Made by a program: the position numbers and the translations under genes. 64,000 nt of DNA, taken from assembly GCA_965228975.1 (NCBI GenBank), contig OZ245851.1:1-64000 (forward strand), given 5' to 3'. This DNA comes from JAJFJD01 sp965228975. GTDB lineage: Bacteria > Pseudomonadota > Alphaproteobacteria > UBA8366. How positions within the stretch are numbered: position 1 is the first letter of the stretch; each line of letters opens with the position of its first letter. The notes below the pieces were generated by a model that was not told the origin of the DNA, searched no databases, and was given only the letters and a program-made list of their open reading frames with translations. Below are positions 52,316-61,026 of this stretch, piece after piece.

Positions 52316-52596
52316 GAGTCAATTTTCGAACAAAACAAGAACATTTCAAGATATAATTGAACCTGTGATGAAGAAACTTGCGTGTAGTTTGTTCGATCTG
52401 CATCTCAAGCCTGATTTTGATTTTTGATAACAATTAAAAATAGTTAGAAATATAGAGATACTCGTTTTGATGGCTGCGATTCGTCCCCGGTTTCGGCAAA
52501 TCGATTCTTCCCTTGTCCGGCTACAGGACGCACGGGATGATGGTCGGGTCGCTCCCATCCGGGGCGTGATAAGCCGGCATCACTTGGAGGCCCAGA
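52316..52596. other. AT-rich intergenic region with possible promoter
   Basis: This 281-base gap, particularly 52316-52460, is far more AT-rich than its surroundings, with runs such as TTTTTGATAACAATTAAAAATAG. TTGATA at 52424 with a GAAATA-like box 17 bases later could be a promoter for the amidase gene. No coding frame with a recognised product was seen. Confidence 0.4.
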
Positions 52597-54054
52597 ATGG
52601 CTGGACGTGCTTTCGACAGCGCGATGGCGCTCGCATCGGCGATCCGGAATAAGGAAATCGGCTGTGTGGAGTTGCTCGATCATTTTCTCGACCGGGTCGA
52701 TCGTCACAATCCGGCGCTCAACGCCGTGGTCGTCATGGATGCCGAGGGCGCACGGGCGCGGGCGCTGGAGCTCGATGCCGCGCTGGCAGACGGTACGGTC
52801 CTTGGACCGTTGCACGGCGTGCCGATGACGGTGAAGGAATCCTTCGACATCACCGGAATGCCCACCACCTGGGGCGCGCCCTGGCTCAAGGACAACATCG
52901 CGGCCTCGGACGCGTTGGCGGTCGAGCGTTATCGCGCGGCGGGCGCCGTGATTTTCGGCAAGACGAATGTGCCCTACATGCTGGCGGACTGGCAGACCTA
53001 CAACGAGATCTACGGCACGACGAATAACCCTTGGAACGTATCCCTGGCACCGGGTGGGTCGTCGGGCGGTGGGGCCGCCGCCTTGGCGGCCGGGCTCTGT
53101 GGGTTGGAGACAGGCAGCGATATCGGCGCGTCGATCCGCAATCCGGCGCATTACTGTGGCGTGTTCGGCCACAAACCGAGTTACGGTATCGCGTCGCCGC
53201 GCGGCCACGCCCTTCCGGGAACACTGACGCCGGCCGACATCTCGGTGATCGGTCCGCTGGCGCGCGGCGCCGAAGATCTTGCCGTGGCTCTCGACATCAT
53301 TACCGCGCCCGATCCCTTCGACGCGCCAGGATGGCGGATCGACTTGCCGGCGGCGAGAAAGACGCGTCTCGCCGACTTCAGGATCGGTGTCATGCTTTCC
53401 GATCCCAATACCGAGGTGGATGACGAACTGACCGAGACGCTACAAGCCTTGATCGACAAGATCGCGGCCGCGGGCGCGGCCGTCAGCGAAACGGCGCGGC
53501 CGGATATAGATACCCGCCGCTTGCATCAGGTCTATGTCGCGTTGTTGCGGGCGGCGACGTCGGGCCGTCAGACCGACGAAGAAAAGGCGTGGGCGCGCGA
53601 AGCCGTCGCAAGTCTCGATCCGGATGACGACAGCTATTACGCGCAGATGATGCGCGCCAACACCATGTCGCATGCTGATTGGCTGGCGGTCCGCGAGGAG
53701 CGCAGTCATCTGCGGCTCCGCTGGCAGGCGTTTTTCGACGATTACGATATTCTGCTTTGTCCCGCCGCTTCGTCGGCCGCGCAACCGCATGATCAGGAAG
53801 GCGAGCGGTATCAGCGCACGATCCGAATCAACGGACACAACGTGCCGACGACCGACCAATTGTTCTGGGCCGGCTACAGCGGGGTGGTCTATCTCCCGTC
53901 GACCGTTGCGCCCGCCGGGCTGACGCGGTCCGGACTCCCCGTCGGCCTGCAGATCATCGGACCGTATCTCGGCGACCGGACCTGCATCGAGTTCGCACGA
54001 TTGATCGAGGACGAATTTGGCGGGTTCCGGCCGCCGCCGGATTTTGAGGGCTAA
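52597..54054 (+). CDS. Amidase (amidase signature family)
   Basis: 485 residues. The signature Lys is in PMTVKESFDITG (residue about 78), and the GGSSGGGAAALAAGLCGLETGSDIGASIRNPAHYCG stretch carries the cis-Ser and nucleophile Ser. The rest follows the family, including YSGVVYLPSTVAPAG and PVGLQIIGPYLGDRTCIEFA. It hydrolyses an amide to acid and ammonia in the cytoplasm. The GatA-type subunit is unlikely since no gatB or gatC is near. Substrate unknown. Confidence 0.92.
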   Translation: MAGRAFDSAMALASAIRNKEIGCVELLDHFLDRVDRHNPALNAVVVMDAEGARARALELDAALADGTVLGPLHGVPMTVKESFDITGMPTTWGAPWLKDNIAASDALAVERYRAAGAVIFGKTNVPYMLADWQTYNEIYGTTNNPWNVSLAPGGSSGGGAAALAAGLCGLETGSDIGASIRNPAHYCGVFGHKPSYGIASPRGHALPGTLTPADISVIGPLARGAEDLAVALDIITAPDPFDAPGWRIDLPAARKTRLADFRIGVMLSDPNTEVDDELTETLQALIDKIAAAGAAVSETARPDIDTRRLHQVYVALLRAATSGRQTDEEKAWAREAVASLDPDDDSYYAQMMRANTMSHADWLAVREERSHLRLRWQAFFDDYDILLCPAASSAAQPHDQEGERYQRTIRINGHNVPTTDQLFWAGYSGVVYLPSTVAPAGLTRSGLPVGLQIIGPYLGDRTCIEFARLIEDEFGGFRPPPDFEG

Positions 54055-54176
54055 ACATCCTGCCCGTCGGTGCATATCGCGGGTTGGAATTTTTTCCTGC
54101 TCTGGTAGTGTCGCTGGAAATCACAGAAGGTTCGGGAGATTGACCCTCCGTCTCGTATTTCAGATTGGAGGATTGA

Positions 54177-54731
54177 ATGAAAAGAACCACGTATTTCACG
54201 ATCGGCTGTATTTGCAGCCTCGCCATGGCGGGAATTGTCTTGTTGGACGCCATCCCCGCAAACGCCGTGAGCGCCGTACAGGGCGTCGAGACCTATAAGA
54301 ATATCGAGGTCAAGTTCACCAAGAATGCGCGGAAATGCGATTTCCAGAGCCTTGGGCCGTTCGAACGTTATCTCACGAACAGCCTGAGGAAGGTCGGGCT
54401 GCGCAAGACACGGAGCAGCATCGTGACGGTATCGCTCGAGATCGGCGGCATTCCCTTCGGCGCATTCGATACGCAGTGTGCGGTGGAGGCCAACCTTCAT
54501 TTCCGGACGATGTTGCGGTCGGATAACATCGTGACCGACAGCCTCGCGGTTCGGGAGACCGTCAACCGCCTGCAGGTCTTCCCGATATCGCTGTATTCGG
54601 TCGGCGCGTTCGGTGTCGATACAACGCTGTACACCTACGCGGATGGGCGGAACATCACCAAAGCGGAGAAGAAGGTCTTGGATATGATCGACCGGCTCGT
54701 GATGCGGTTCGATAGGGCGCGCGGTAACTAG
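54177..54731 (+). CDS. Hypothetical exported protein
   Basis: 184 residues. I do not recognise the family. A signal peptide with a hydrophobic run and cleavage near AIPANA (about residue 29) exports it. The mature part has charged repeats (KNIEVKFTKNARKCDFQSLG), a single Cys pair (C54 and one near residue 100) and an alternating hydrophobic pattern suggesting beta strands. It sits alone between the amidase gene and the convergent membrane protein gene. A GGAGGATTGA ribosome site lies before the ATG. Confidence 0.7.
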   Translation: MKRTTYFTIGCICSLAMAGIVLLDAIPANAVSAVQGVETYKNIEVKFTKNARKCDFQSLGPFERYLTNSLRKVGLRKTRSSIVTVSLEIGGIPFGAFDTQCAVEANLHFRTMLRSDNIVTDSLAVRETVNRLQVFPISLYSVGAFGVDTTLYTYADGRNITKAEKKVLDMIDRLVMRFDRARGN

Positions 54732-54739
54732 AGGATGGT

Positions 54740-56566
54740 TTAGCGACGCACTGAGTAGATCCGGAAGCCGCTCGTCGCTTCCCCGTCGGTCGGCACCGGC
54801 GTGAGCCAGTCCGGCGGATTGTCCGCCAGCAATCTGTTGTAGAGCCGGCCGGGTTCGTCATCGTCGAGATAAAAGCGGCGTTCCGCGACCGATGGGCAGA
54901 TCACGATGATACCGATGTCGCGGCGTTGCACGATCTCTTGGCTTTCCGCGTCGTCGGTGGCTGCGAGCAGCCTGTAGCTGTCCCAAATGCCGTCGCCGTT
55001 GCGGTGATAGGGCGCGCCGACCACCGAATGCGATGTGCGGTACAGGATTTCGGGACCGTGGTCGAGCAATCCGCCCACCACCGCCGGTTTTGCACCGAGG
55101 CCACTCCCGTCATTCAAGAGGTCTGCGATATTCGCGACCTCGCATTCCGGGTGTTTCTCGTCGATCGCCTTATCCGGTGTGACCGCCAGGACGAAGGTCC
55201 CGGACATCAGCGCGCCGAGGATGATGAAAAAAGTCGCGCCGCATTTGACGGCGAATTGCCGCGCTCCGGTCAGGACATGTTCGCTCCACTTCATCAAGCG
55301 GCCGACCATCTCGGCGAGCGCCCACACGCTGGCGATCTCGGTAAAGGGAGCGAAGCGCAGATGTTTCAGCGACAGGATGAAATAGACGCCTAGGACAAGT
55401 GTCAGAAATGCCCAGCGAAGCGATGCCGGATGGGTGCGCTCGCGCCACAGGATGAACCCTAAGAAGATGAGACAGGGCAGCCCGGCGCCGATGAAGAACA
55501 GGAAGCGGCCAAGTGACTTCATGTCCGTCGGCACCAGGGGCCTTAGCTCGGCGACCTGATCGTGCCAGATCGGCAGGATACGAGGGTCGACCGACGCGAA
55601 CGGACCGGCGAAGAAATCCGGGAAGAAGAGTCCGAAGACACCGAGGCTGGCGATTCCCGCGAGTCCGGCGACCGACATGCGCGTCCGGAGCATTGTGTCC
55701 GCGCGGTTGTGGCCATTCTGGTAGAGCGCAAGCCAGAATCCGGCCACGATGGCTGCAAGTGCTACATGCACGATCGAAAGCCGGTCATACTCAATATCGA
55801 ACCAGCTGGTGACCGGTCGTTCGATGATCAAGGCTACGAGGACGGTCGCCAGAAATGTGCCGGCCACGATGAGCTGGTTTCGGGTGAACGCGCGGTCGCG
55901 CCACAACCAAACGGTTGCAAGTGTTGCCTGGCACAGCCCGACCAACAACAGCAGTTCGATGCTGACCCAGAGGGCAACGCCATAAATGGCACCGGCAGCG
56001 ATCGCGGTCCGGACCGACTGCCGGTCGGCCAGAAGCCGCAATGTCGCGCCGATGCATAGGATGAATGCGACGAACTGCAGACTGTGATGATCGGCACGGC
56101 CGAGCATCGTGTAGCTGAGAACACCTGGTTGCAGCAGGAAGATTAATGCCGCCAGGATGGCGCGGTCGCGCCCGAGGACGGGCCGCGCGGCCCATGCCAC
56201 CGCGATGCACGCGAAGAAGGCGACGATCGGCGACGTCACCGCCCCGGCGAAGAACAGGGCTTGTGTATCGTCGGTAAACGGCGATGCCAATGCGGCGACC
56301 GTCAGGATGATCATGTCCATCGGGCGGGTCCAGTGCAGCGCGTCGCCGTAGGGTGCGTTGCTGCGTGCGATCAGCGACTCATGCCAACCGGTGCCGCCCA
56401 GCAGTTCCCCGATCCGCACCAGCCGCATGTAGCCGTCCGGTCCCAGCAGGTGGCCGTCGAAAACCGGCGCCGCCACGGTCTTTCCCAACATGGCATGCAG
56501 AGCCGCCCATAAGCCGAAAATGATCAGCCATGGTATAAGTGTCTTGGATTTGCCCAATGCGGCCAT
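54740..56566 (-). CDS. Polytopic membrane protein, GT-C/STT3-like
   Basis: 608 residues from the ATG at 56566; a TTG 51 bases upstream is possible. The first membrane segment is at about residue 10-28. It is followed by HLLGPDGYMRLVRIGELL and NAPYGDALHWTRPMD, whose Asp-Gly-Tyr-x-Arg and HW-x-P residues resemble the lipid-linked sugar/DxD-like loop of STT3, PglB and other GT-C enzymes. About eleven further membrane segments follow, then a C-terminal soluble domain of about 170 residues. It may move a sugar from a polyprenyl-linked donor, but the assignment is structural resemblance only. It converges on the hypothetical exported protein. Confidence 0.6.
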   Translation of the reverse strand: MAALGKSKTLIPWLIIFGLWAALHAMLGKTVAAPVFDGHLLGPDGYMRLVRIGELLGGTGWHESLIARSNAPYGDALHWTRPMDMIILTVAALASPFTDDTQALFFAGAVTSPIVAFFACIAVAWAARPVLGRDRAILAALIFLLQPGVLSYTMLGRADHHSLQFVAFILCIGATLRLLADRQSVRTAIAAGAIYGVALWVSIELLLLVGLCQATLATVWLWRDRAFTRNQLIVAGTFLATVLVALIIERPVTSWFDIEYDRLSIVHVALAAIVAGFWLALYQNGHNRADTMLRTRMSVAGLAGIASLGVFGLFFPDFFAGPFASVDPRILPIWHDQVAELRPLVPTDMKSLGRFLFFIGAGLPCLIFLGFILWRERTHPASLRWAFLTLVLGVYFILSLKHLRFAPFTEIASVWALAEMVGRLMKWSEHVLTGARQFAVKCGATFFIILGALMSGTFVLAVTPDKAIDEKHPECEVANIADLLNDGSGLGAKPAVVGGLLDHGPEILYRTSHSVVGAPYHRNGDGIWDSYRLLAATDDAESQEIVQRRDIGIIVICPSVAERRFYLDDDEPGRLYNRLLADNPPDWLTPVPTDGEATSGFRIYSVRR

Positions 56567-56687
56567 GGGTGCGCGGTCCGTTGTGGATTGGGGCCCGCCG
56601 CAAGTCTTAATTAACAATGGTTACCAAAAGGTTGCCTGCGGCCCGACATAGAGTCCGCCGGCCCGCATAAAAGAAGGAGTGCGAAGA

Positions 56688-57740
56688 ATGCCGACAGTAC
56701 CTGCCGACCGATTGGAGAAGATTGCCGCCACGCTGCTAAAGGGTGCGGGCGCCAGCGAGGAAGAGGCCTCGATTACCGCGCGGCATAGCATCGGGGCAAA
56801 TTTGGCCGGTCACGATTCGCACGGGATCATCCAAATTCCGGTCTATATCGACCGGGTGAACAAGGAGCATATCGTTCCTGGGGCGCCCTTCGACATTATC
56901 CGGGAGAAGCCTACCACGACCGTGATCGACGGCAATTGGGGCTTCGGCTACGTGGTGTCCGAAAAGGCCATGGAAATCACCATCGACAAGGCCAAGAAGA
57001 ACGGCGTCGCCGCGACCACGGTGTTCCGGCAAAGTCATGTCGGCCGTGTTGCCGATTATCCGATCATGGCGGCCAAGGAAGGTCTGATCGGCATGATGAC
57101 CGCCGATTCGGGCCGCTCGCCGAAATCCGTCGTGCCGTTCGGCGGACGGGAACCCCGCCTCGGCACGAACCCGATCAGCATCGCCATGCCCTCGAACCTG
57201 GACGGCCCCTTCCATATCGACATGGCGACCTCGGCGGCGGCGGCCGGTAAGCTCAAGGTCGCGCAATCCCGCGGAACCGCGATCCCCGAGGGCTGGGTGC
57301 TCGACAAGGACGGCAACCCGTCGACCGATCCCTTCGCGTTGACCAAGGGCGGCGCGGTGCTGCCGCTCGGCGGACCGGAGGGACACAAGGGATATGGCCT
57401 TTCCGCGATGATCGAGGTGTTTTCCGGTATCCTGACCGGGCTCGGATTCGGGGTCGAACCCAGCGGTCGGCATAACGACGGCGTCTTCATGGCGGCGTTT
57501 GACGTCGATGCCTTCAAGAATTTGGAAGAATTCAAGCAAGAGGTCACGGAGTTCGCCGCCTATCTCAAGGATACGCCGAAGGCTGCGGGCTTCGACGAGA
57601 TCTTCTATCCCGGCGAGTTGGAATATCTGCGGACCCAAAAGGGGTTGGCCGAGGGCATCACCGTCGAGGACGCGACCTGGGAGAAGCTGGTCGGGCTCGC
57701 CAAGGAATACGGCGTCGCCGATGAATTGGAGATGAGCTGA
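56688..57740 (+). CDS. Ldh-family (malate/L-lactate/ureidoglycolate-type) dehydrogenase
   Basis: 350 residues from the ATG at 56688, 8 bases after AAGAAGGAG. LAGHDSHGIIQIPVYIDRV near residue 42 holds the catalytic His and Asp. GTNPISIAMPS is the family loop (about residue 160), and PLGGPEGHKGYGLSAMIEVFSG binds the cofactor. This NAD(P)-dependent fold is not the Rossmann fold; members act on 2-hydroxy or 2-oxo acids, or on imino acids as DpkA. A cupin gene follows by 27 bases. Confidence 0.9.
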   Translation: MPTVPADRLEKIAATLLKGAGASEEEASITARHSIGANLAGHDSHGIIQIPVYIDRVNKEHIVPGAPFDIIREKPTTTVIDGNWGFGYVVSEKAMEITIDKAKKNGVAATTVFRQSHVGRVADYPIMAAKEGLIGMMTADSGRSPKSVVPFGGREPRLGTNPISIAMPSNLDGPFHIDMATSAAAAGKLKVAQSRGTAIPEGWVLDKDGNPSTDPFALTKGGAVLPLGGPEGHKGYGLSAMIEVFSGILTGLGFGVEPSGRHNDGVFMAAFDVDAFKNLEEFKQEVTEFAAYLKDTPKAAGFDEIFYPGELEYLRTQKGLAEGITVEDATWEKLVGLAKEYGVADELEMS

Positions 57741-57767
57741 CGCACCGAAGAAACGGGAGAGTTTCGT

Positions 57768-58103
57768 ATGGCGGAAAATGAGAGCCGGTATGTCTTCCGC
57801 GCGAGTGCCGCGCCGCTTACGGAGGCCGGTCCCACGCTGAAGATCAAGGAGGCGCACATGCTCGACGGCATGGTGCTGCGCTATCAGGAGCGCAGTTCCG
57901 GCGGTCCGCCGGACGACTCGTGGTGCGAGACTGGGCACAGCGCCTATATCCTGTCCGGGAGACTGCGCTACGAGTTCCCGGATCACACGGTCGAGATCGG
58001 CCCGGGGGACATGGTGCACATTCCCGCCGGATACGAACACCGCCACCGTCCCAGCGCGATCGGTGACGAGCCGGTGCGGTATTTTATCACCGAGTTCGAG
58101 TGA
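57768..58103 (+). CDS. Cupin-domain protein
   Basis: 111 residues, a single-domain cupin. The metal motif 1 is seen in DSWCETGHSAYILSGRLRYEF and motif 2 in GDMVHIPAGYEHRH, with His residues as likely ligands. Such small cupins bind metal and act as isomerases, lyases or regulators. It lies 27 bases after the Ldh-type gene and is likely co-transcribed, so it may act on the same pathway. Substrate unknown. Confidence 0.85.
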   Translation: MAENESRYVFRASAAPLTEAGPTLKIKEAHMLDGMVLRYQERSSGGPPDDSWCETGHSAYILSGRLRYEFPDHTVEIGPGDMVHIPAGYEHRHRPSAIGDEPVRYFITEFE

Positions 58104-58190
58104 GTTAGGCCGCGAGCCGCTACCCGGCGTTACAATTGAAACAAAGCCGGGCCGATTCTGACATCGGGCCGAAAAGCCGATCATCTAGAA

Positions 58191-58221
58191 CCCGGCGCTA
58201 TGGAAACACCATGGCGCCGGG
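58191..58221 (+). terminator. Strong hairpin, probable terminator of the dehydrogenase/cupin operon
   Basis: CCCGGCGCTATGG (58191-58203) pairs with CCATGGCGCCGGG (58209-58221), thirteen pairs with one G-U, and a five-base AAACA loop. It follows the cupin gene by 88 bases. The downstream bases ATTGTCTTG are only a weak T-run, so termination may be Rho-independent but inefficient, or it may shield the mRNA end. Confidence 0.6.
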
Positions 58222-58295
58222 ATTGTCTTGCCTCTTCCCGACGCCGCCATGGCGCATTGTCCTCGCAGTGATATTTGGGAACAGGAACTTTCACC

Positions 58296-59312
58296 ATGAA
58301 ATCCGTCATTTTCGGCGCAACCGTCTTGATAACGGCCCTGGCGAGCGCCGCGGAAGCGCGCGACCATCTGCACATCGTCAGCTCGCCCGGCGACTTCGTC
58401 TACACGTCGAAGGTCGCGGAGAGTTTTTCCCGCGAGTATCGCCAGCCTGTACCGGTCGTCCGGAGCACCGGATCGCGAACGACGGTTCGAACATTCTGCG
58501 CCGGTATCGGCGTCGACCATCCCGACATCGTCAGCCTGCCGCGGCCCATGCAGCCCGCGGAGATCGACGAATGCCAGCGGAACGGGGTCAAGCGCATCAC
58601 GCAGATCAAGGTCGGCTACGAAGCCGTCGTCCTCGCCCGCCAGCGCGGTGCGTTTCGCTTCGATGTGAACAAGGTGCATCTCTTCAAGGCCCTCGCCAAG
58701 GAAGTGCCCGTCCATGGTCGCATCGTGCCGAACCCGTATAGGAAATGGAGCGAAATCGATCCGTTCCTGCCGCCGATCCCCATTCGCGTCATCGGCCCGC
58801 GAGACGGGACGGAAATCCGCCGGGCGTTCCTGAAGCTGGTCATGGACGAGGCTTGCCGGACCATGCCGGCGTTGACGGCCCTCGATGCGCCGCGCCGCGA
58901 CAGGATTTGCACCACCTTTCGCAACGACGGCGCGTTTCGGGCGGTGTCGCGCGGCTATCAGGAAACCGTGCGGCTATTGGAGCGCGACTCCTCGCGGATC
59001 GCGATCATGCCGTTTTCCGTGTATCGGGAATGGGATGAATCGCTGACGACCGTGCAGGTCGACAGCGTCCCGCCCAACCCGGTGACGGTTGCACAGAGCG
59101 AATATCCGATCATTTGCCCGGTTTTCCTCTACGTGAAGACGCAGCATTTCAATCGGGTGCCGGGATTGTTGGAATTCGTCGTGGAATATACCAGCGATCA
59201 CGCTTGGGGCCCGGACGGGTACCTGATCGAGGACGGTCTGATCCCGATGACCGAGCGGGATCGCCGGTGGCAGCGCGCCAACGCGATCGGCTTCACGCCG
59301 ATGCGGCGTTAG
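58296..59312 (+). CDS. PstS-like phosphate-binding family protein
   Basis: 338 residues from the ATG at 58296 with CAGGA upstream. It has a signal peptide (LITALASAAEA, cleavage near residue 22). The mature protein has the SRTTVRTFCAGIGVDHPDIVSLPRPMQPAEIDECQRNG segment of periplasmic phosphate-binding-like proteins, then VGYEAVVLAR and RDGTEIRRAFLKLV. The pstCAB transport genes and phoU are absent, so it is an orphan component. Phosphate binding is the family inference, but the mature protein may bind another oxyanion. Confidence 0.82.
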   Translation: MKSVIFGATVLITALASAAEARDHLHIVSSPGDFVYTSKVAESFSREYRQPVPVVRSTGSRTTVRTFCAGIGVDHPDIVSLPRPMQPAEIDECQRNGVKRITQIKVGYEAVVLARQRGAFRFDVNKVHLFKALAKEVPVHGRIVPNPYRKWSEIDPFLPPIPIRVIGPRDGTEIRRAFLKLVMDEACRTMPALTALDAPRRDRICTTFRNDGAFRAVSRGYQETVRLLERDSSRIAIMPFSVYREWDESLTTVQVDSVPPNPVTVAQSEYPIICPVFLYVKTQHFNRVPGLLEFVVEYTSDHAWGPDGYLIEDGLIPMTERDRRWQRANAIGFTPMRR

Positions 59313-59340
59313 GGCGCGATTGTCTTGCGGCAGAAACGAC

Positions 59341-59380
59341 AGAGCCGGAATCCCGGGACGTGCCTGGGAATTCCGACTCT
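59341..59380. terminator. Imperfect hairpin between convergent genes
   Basis: AGAGCCGGAATCCC (59341-59354) pairs with GGGAATTCCGACTCT (59366-59380) apart from one bulge and one mismatch. It lies just past the PstS-like stop on the plus strand and at the 3' end of the slipin gene on the minus strand, so it may terminate both. No clear T-run is visible. Confidence 0.4.
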
Positions 59381-59383
59381 CCG

Positions 59384-60523
59384 TTAAACCTCCTTTCGGT
59401 CGCGCGGCTTGATCCGCACGAGGTCGTCGAGCACGCCGTCCATGCCGTTGCCGACAATGACGTTCCCGACCTTTTCGGACACCTTCTCAAGCGCCTCCAA
59501 CTCCTTCAGCCGCAGGAGGATCGGGTTGTCCTCCATCAGCTTCGCGGTGTTCAGGAGGGATCGCGTCGCCGCCGTCTCCTCCCGGCGCTTGATCACGTTC
59601 GCCTGCGCGGTCTTTTCCGCCTCGATGACGCGGTTCATCAGTTCCCGCACGTCGCCGGGCAGGACGATGTCCTTGACCCCGGTCGCGGTTACCACAAGAC
59701 CGTTCGCCTCGAGCTGCGGCACCAACCGCTCGGCGATCGCCGCGTTGATCCCCTGCTTGTCGCCCAGCACCTCTTCGAGGGTCCGGGTTCCGACCACCTG
59801 ACGCAGAGCGAATTGAAGCTCCTTGTACAGGTAGTCCCGCAGGTCGGCCGTGACGGTCACCGCCGCCATCGGGTCGGCGATGCGGTAGACCGCGGTCACG
59901 TTGGCGCGGACGCCGATGCGGTCCTTGGTCAGCACGTCCTGACCCGTGACCTCGAGGGTCTGCAGACGCAGGTCGAGGGTCACCGCATCGACACGCTTGG
60001 CCGCCCGGATGAAGGCGTAGCGCCCCGGCGTCATCTGCCGGTCGAGCACGCCGTCCACGTACAACAGGGCGACATGTCCGGTCGGCACGTCGACGACCTG
60101 GATCAGGTCGGCGGCGTTGAGCCGGGCCAGCGGCGCCACGAGCGCCTGCGGCAGATCGATCTCCGCCTCGACGTCCAGGGACCGGATCTCGATCTCCTGC
60201 AGCGTCTTGGCGTAGAACGCCCGCTTCCCCGGGCCAACCACGTCGACCAGCTTGCCGCCGGCGAACACGAGGCCGAGCGCGTTGTCGGCCATGTCGGCGA
60301 CGGCGAAGTGCTCGTCCACGACCTCCGGCCGCGTCAGGTACAACGCGTCCAGTGCCGCGTCGCGGACCGGCATCTGCCGCAGGTCCAGCTTGCGAACCTC
60401 CGTGCGGCCGGACATCTGCCGCATCCGGCGGTAGGTTCCGGGTCCCAGAACCTTCTGGAAGACCCGGTCGCGGTACAGGAGCCCCAGCTCCGTCTCCGCG
60501 ATCATATCCGTACGAAAAACCAT
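59384..60523 (-). CDS. SPFH/Band 7-domain slipin-family protein
   Basis: 379 residues. The Band 7 domain covers about residues 140-320, with KRVDAVTLDLRLQTLEVTGQDVLTKDRIGVRANVTAVYRIADP and the LVVTATGVKDIVLPGDVRELMNRVIEAEKTAQANVIKRREE helical end. The N-terminal 130 residues are unusually long and charged, with no clear membrane segment, compared to typical slipins. SPFH proteins scaffold membrane microdomains. AAGGAG precedes the ATG. The two atypical tRNA genes lie upstream on the same strand. Confidence 0.85.
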   Translation of the reverse strand: MVFRTDMIAETELGLLYRDRVFQKVLGPGTYRRMRQMSGRTEVRKLDLRQMPVRDAALDALYLTRPEVVDEHFAVADMADNALGLVFAGGKLVDVVGPGKRAFYAKTLQEIEIRSLDVEAEIDLPQALVAPLARLNAADLIQVVDVPTGHVALLYVDGVLDRQMTPGRYAFIRAAKRVDAVTLDLRLQTLEVTGQDVLTKDRIGVRANVTAVYRIADPMAAVTVTADLRDYLYKELQFALRQVVGTRTLEEVLGDKQGINAAIAERLVPQLEANGLVVTATGVKDIVLPGDVRELMNRVIEAEKTAQANVIKRREETAATRSLLNTAKLMEDNPILLRLKELEALEKVSEKVGNVIVGNGMDGVLDDLVRIKPRDRKEV

Positions 60524-60879
60524 CGGTCTTCTCCTTTACTTCTTTCGCACTCGGTGGAACGGAAAAGTTCCTAATGAATGAATAATCGAGGCAACCGGAC
60601 GGAAACCGGCGGTCGGCCGTGGACCGTACGATCGCGGGGCCGTCTTCCGGCGGCGCGCGGGCGGGGGTTCCGGCCAAACCTGAAACCCGATGGGTCTCAG
60701 GCCGGTCCGGCGTGCCCGCCCGCGGTCCGCAGGGATCGGGACGCGCGAGCAGCGCGGTTCGAGGCGGCGTCGTGCCTGGCCTCGGCGCGGCGGGACAAAC
60801 GTCCCGCCGATCCGAAACCTGGCTTCCGTCCGGCACCCCAGAAATCAATTTGGCTATAGATTCTGCTTTAAAGGCAGTT
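60524..60879. other. Intergenic region, no gene seen
   Basis: These 356 bases between the tRNA pair and the slipin gene are GC-rich. Three overlapping plus-strand frames exist but have no support from ribosome sites or family resemblance and are antisense to the presumed slipin leader. I saw no repeat. Confidence 0.35.
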
Positions 60880-60953
60880 TCTGGATGGGAGGAATCGAAC
60901 CTCCGACAGCTGAATCCTAAGTTCAGTGCTCTATCCAACTGAGCTACATCATG
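60880..60953 (-). tRNA. tRNA-like gene, anticodon UAG, class I body (possibly a pseudogene)
   Basis: 74 bases without CCA. D stem GCTC/GAGC, anticodon stem CTGAA/TTCAG and T stem GGAGG/CCTCC are perfect, and the T loop TTCGATT is normal. The anticodon loop CTTAGGA gives UAG, a leucine CUA-reading anticodon, but the variable loop has 5 bases, whereas leucine tRNAs have a long arm. The acceptor stem CATGATG/CATCCAG has two mismatches. It starts inside the CCA of the upstream tRNA. It may be a pseudogene or an odd accessory tRNA; amino acid identity is not assigned. Confidence 0.55.
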
Positions 60954-61026
60954 GAGCCGATGACGGGACTCGAACCCGCGTCCTGCGGATTATGATCCGC
61001 TGCTCTACCAGCTGAGCTACATCGGC
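60952..61026 (-). tRNA. tRNA-like gene, anticodon CAU, shortened anticodon loop
   Basis: 75 bases with CCA encoded. The acceptor stem GCCGATG/CATCGGC is perfect, D stem GCTC/GAGC and T stem GCGGG/CCCGT fold well, and TTCGAGT is the T loop. The anticodon arm is GCGGA-TCATAA-TCCGC, one base short, leaving a 6-base loop with CAU. CAU would read AUG, or AUA if lysidine-modified. The acceptor stem resembles threonine tRNAs of the group. It lies directly upstream of the UAG tRNA, in tandem on the minus strand. Confidence 0.6.

Noticed and set aside
59114..60574. 486-codon plus-strand frame
   Set aside because: Antisense to the slipin gene and overlapping the PstS-like gene end; the translation has no recognised motif.
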